Origin: Psychrosphaera algicola
Lineage (GTDB): Bacteria; Pseudomonadota; Gammaproteobacteria; Enterobacterales; Alteromonadaceae
Assembly (NCBI RefSeq): GCF_028401425.1
Contig: NZ_JAQOMS010000002.1
Location: forward strand, 2,170,001 to 2,234,000
Length of the DNA: 64,000 nt
Reading direction: 5' to 3'
Made by a program: the position numbers and the translations under genes. The notes below the pieces were generated by a model. It ran no database searches, was not told the DNA's origin, and was given only the letters and a program-made list of their open reading frames with translations. This document shows, piece by piece, positions 61,099 to 64,000 of the stretch. Numbering within the stretch: the stretch's first letter is position 1; every line of letters begins with the position of its first letter.

Positions 61099-63085
61099 TT
61101 ATAACACTAACTTGCGGATATCTGTCATTACTTGACTGATGTGCACTGTAAAGCGTGCTGCTAACGCGCCGTCAATAACACGGTGGTCGTAAGATAGTGA
61201 TAAAGGCAACATTAGTTTAGGTACAAAATCAGAACCATTCCACTTTGGCTTAATTTCAGATTTAGAAACACCTAAAATACCCACTTCTGGTGAATTAACG
61301 ATTGGCGTAAATGCCGTACCGCCGATGCCACCTAGTGAAGATATAGTGAAACAACCACCTTGCATATCTTTCGCCGTTAACTTGCCATTACGTGCTTTAT
61401 TAGAGATTTCCATTAATTCACGTGAAATTTCGTTAACGCCTTTTTATCAACATCACGAACAACCGGAACAACTAGGCCGTTTGGTGTATCTACAGCAATA
61501 CCAATATGAACATACTTCTTAAGAATGATGCTTTCGCCGTCTAAACTTAAAGAAGAATTAAATTGTGGGTACGCTAGTAATGCAGAAGCACATGCTTTCA
61601 TAATAAAGACAAGTGGCGTGATCTTAAGATCAGATTTCTGTTTTTGTAACAGCGCGTTTTGTTCTTTACGGAACGCTTCGACTTCGGTGATATCAGCTTC
61701 GTCAAACTGTGTAACGTGTGGGATAGTTACCCAGTTACGATGTAAGTTAGGACCTGAAATCTTTTGGATACGTGTTAGTGGCTTCTCTTCAACTTCTCCA
61801 AATTTAGAGAAATCAACTTTAGGCTGTGCAAGCACTTGTAATCCACCGTTGCCGGCAGCAACACTTGACGCTGCAGTTGCTTTTGGACGTGACAATTCGT
61901 ATTTAACATACGATTTTACATCGTCGGCTAAAATACGACCTTTACGACCAGAGCCTGTAACTTTCGTTAAATCCACACCAAATTCACTTGCTAAACGACG
62001 TACCGAAGGCGTCGCGTGAATTTGTTTACCTGAAGCAGAGCCACCAGCTTGTGATGGGTGCGCTAGGGCAACAGGTGGTGCTTTTTCGCTGGCGCAGCTG
62101 GTGCCGGAGCACTCGTTGCTGGCGCTGCCGCTGCTACTGGAGCAGGTGCCGCACTTTTAGTTTCAATAACGGCAATCAACTTGCCTTGAGAAACTTTGTC
62201 ACCATTGGCGACTTTTAGTTCTTTAACGATACCCGCAAAAGGTGCAGGTACATCCATTGTCGCTTTATCTGTCTCAAGTGTAATTAACCCTTGCTCAGCT
62301 TCAACTTCGTCGCCTACGGCAACAAGTATGTCGATAACGTCAACTTCTTCGTCAGTACCAATATCCGGAACTTCTACGTCTTTCGCTTCTGCAACAGCAG
62401 CAACTTGAGCAACTGGTGCAGGAGCTGCTTCAACCGGAGCAGGTGCCGCAACTGGCGCTGCTGATTGTGCAGGTGCCGCAGCAACAGGCGCAGCCGCAGA
62501 ACTTGTCTCTAGTAACAACACAAGTGACCCTTGGGTGACTTTACCGCCAACAGCAACTTTAATTTCTTTAACAACACCGTCTTCAGGGCAAGGCACGTCC
62601 ATTGTTGCTTTGTCTGTTTCAAGAGTGATTAATCCATCTTCTTTTGAAACAGAATCACCAACAGCAACCAACAAGTCAATAATCTCAACTTCGTCGTCAG
62701 TGCCGATATCAGGTACAGCAACTTCAATTACTGCACTTGTTGTCGCAACTGGTGCCGCTTCAACCGCCGGAGCGGGTGTTGGAGCAGCTTCTGGCGCAGC
62801 CACTGGCGCTTCAACAACTGGCGCTGCAGTTTCTGCAGGAGCAGACGCACCTACTTCAACCGTAATTAATAAACCGCCTTCAGAAACCTTATCGCCTTCT
62901 GCAACTTTAATTTCTTTAACCGTCCCTGCAAATGGTGCCGGGATGTCCATTGTCGCTTTGTCTGTTTCGACAACAACAATTGAATCTTCTTCAACAATTG
63001 CATCGCCTACAGCAACACAAAGTTCAATTACTTCAACTTCATCGCCGCCCACATCTGGGACTAGAATGTCTTTTAAATTAGCCAT
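61099..63085 (-). CDS. aceF: dihydrolipoamide acetyltransferase (E2) of pyruvate dehydrogenase
   Basis: About 662 residues. Three N-terminal lipoyl domains each with DKATMD (lipoyl Lys ~43, ~159, ~274), Ala/Pro-rich linkers, a peripheral-subunit-binding domain (TPSVRRLASEFGVDLTKVTGSGRKGRI) and a catalytic core ending in YDHRVIDGALAARF (catalytic His/Asp). Two A-runs (plus-strand T-runs 62092-62096 and 61441-61445) are one base short; repair gives PAKKAPPVALAHPSQ and VDKKGVNEISRELM. Starts 23 bases after aceE. Confidence 0.95.
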
Positions 63086-63108
63086 CTAAATTTTCTCCTA
63101 AGCCGTGA

Positions 63109-64000
63109 TTAAGCGTAAAGTGGGTTAAGTTTCTCAGCGTCAATGCCTAAATCAGCAATCGCTTGAGTAACAACTTTGGCTTCAATATCACCGCTACGTG
63201 CCAATTCACTTAGTGCTGCGACAACGACATAGTTGTGGTCAACTTCAAAGTGACGACGTAAGTTTTCACGGCTATCTGAACGACCGAACCCATCTGTTCC
63301 TAATACACGGTAAGGTGCTGGCACATAAGCGCGAATTTGATCAGCGTAACTCTTAATGTAATCGGTAGCAGCAATGACTGGACCAGTACCTTGCTCTAAC
63401 AATTCAGTAACATACGCTTTTTGAACCGGAGCTTCTGGATTTAGCATGTTGAAACGGTCAACATCTTGGCCTTCACGTGCAAGTTCATTAAATGATGGCG
63501 CACTGAATACTTCAGCAGATACACCATATTTTTCAGCCAAAATTTCAGCTGCTTTACGAACCTGTAATAAAATCGTACCTGAACCTAATAGACGAACATT
63601 CGCTTTCGCTTTTTAGGTTTAACATCGTCAAGCTTATAAATACCTTTGATGATGCCCTCTTCAACGCCTTCAGGCATTGCAGGTTGAACATAGTTTTCGT
63701 TCATGACAGTTAAGTAATAGAACACATTCTCGTTGTCACCGTACATACGACGCATACCGTCTTGTACAATAACCGCTAACTCATAACCATATGTTGGGTC
63801 ATAAGTAATACAGTTAGGCACTGTACCAAAGTGAGAATGAGTATGACCATCTTGGTGTTGTAAACCTTCACCATTCAATGTTGTACGTCCCGCAGTACCA
63901 CCGACCAAGAAACCACGAGCCTGTGAATCACCAGCGGCCCACACCATGTCACCGACACGTTGGAAACCGAACATTGAGTAATAGATGTAGAACGGGATCA
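63109..64000 (-). CDS. aceE: pyruvate dehydrogenase E1 component, C-terminal part (runs off the window)
   Basis: Thiamine-diphosphate E1 of the PDH complex; only the C-terminal ~297 residues are here: FGFQRVGDMVWAAGDSQARGF, TTLNGEGLQHQDGHTH, LTVMNENYVQPAMPEGVEEGI, APYRVLGTDGFGRSDSRENLRRHFEVD. The T-run at 63610-63614 is one base short; repair gives KPKKAKANVRLLGSGTILLQVRKAA. 5' part lies beyond 64000. Confidence 0.95.

Noticed and set aside
6082..63614. Mass pseudogenisation of conserved genes
   Set aside because: Breaks hit essential genes, sit almost only in short homopolymers or at expected CCWGG, and no gradual decay of coding sequence is seen around them; sequence error explains them better.

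Overview
The window comes from a marine-type gammaproteobacterium, most likely an alteromonadalean of the Colwelliaceae/Psychrosphaera/Thalassotalea kind. This is inferred from moderate-to-low GC, an RsmC/TrmB/MutY/YggX complement, the yacG-zapD-coaE-pilD-pilC-pilB-pilA-nadC block, glgC-glgA, gltBD, and several secreted S9 and M13 peptidases. No rRNA or other species-level marker is present, so the family assignment is tentative.

Layout. 1-1.8 kb: the 3' remnant of an Rhs gene and a tRNA-Phe/Thr/Phe cluster. 1.9-6 kb: a response regulator-EAL phosphodiesterase divergent from a hybrid histidine kinase with a receiver and an HPt domain. 6-9.7 kb: yggX and mutY (minus), trmB and rsmC (plus). 9.9-15 kb: glgC-glgA, a small Cys-containing exported protein, a second histidine kinase and an overlapping YfiR/DUF4154-type gene. 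15-18.2 kb: a cyanophycinase-like exported protein divergent from folE2. 18.9-24.8 kb: gltB-gltD (glutamate synthase) behind a long leader with a good sigma70-like promoter and a perfect 16-bp palindrome. 24.9-28.2 kb: two lipoproteins, a GNAT acetyltransferase, an exported peroxiredoxin-like protein and an MscS channel. 28.2-29.6 kb: a gene-free array of nine copies of a ~101-bp repeat. 29.6-35.5 kb: ispG, rodZ, LysM modules, pilW, rlmN, ndk. 35.7-37.1 kb: a gene of unknown function. 37.2-46.8 kb: arfB, yacG, zapD, coaE, type IV pilus genes, nadC, a retropepsin-like protease and srmB. 46.9-56.2 kb: trmN6, an outer-membrane protein, a DPP-IV-like peptidase, a LigE-type periplasmic DNA ligase, PepO/M13 and an S9 oligopeptidase. 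56.5-59.4 kb: a translationally coupled trypsin-like protease/FHA/DTW set. 59.5-64 kb: pyruvate dehydrogenase genes lpdA, aceF and aceE (aceE runs off the end).

The most important property of this sequence is that about half of the conserved genes, including essential ones (ispG, aceE, aceF, lpdA, gltB), look broken. The breaks fall almost entirely into two mechanical classes. (1) One base is missing from a homopolymer run, mostly A/T or G/C runs of five to six bases. (2) The expected motif CCAGG/CCTGG is replaced by CTATAG(G), CCATAGG, CTAAGG, CCTTAG, CCAAGG, CTAGG or similar. Restoring the run or the CCWGG site restores the conserved protein in nearly every case. I therefore read these as sequencing/base-calling errors in a long-read assembly, and the second class as indirect evidence that the organism's DNA is modified at CCWGG (Dcm-like). 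Genes are annotated across these breaks as single loci.
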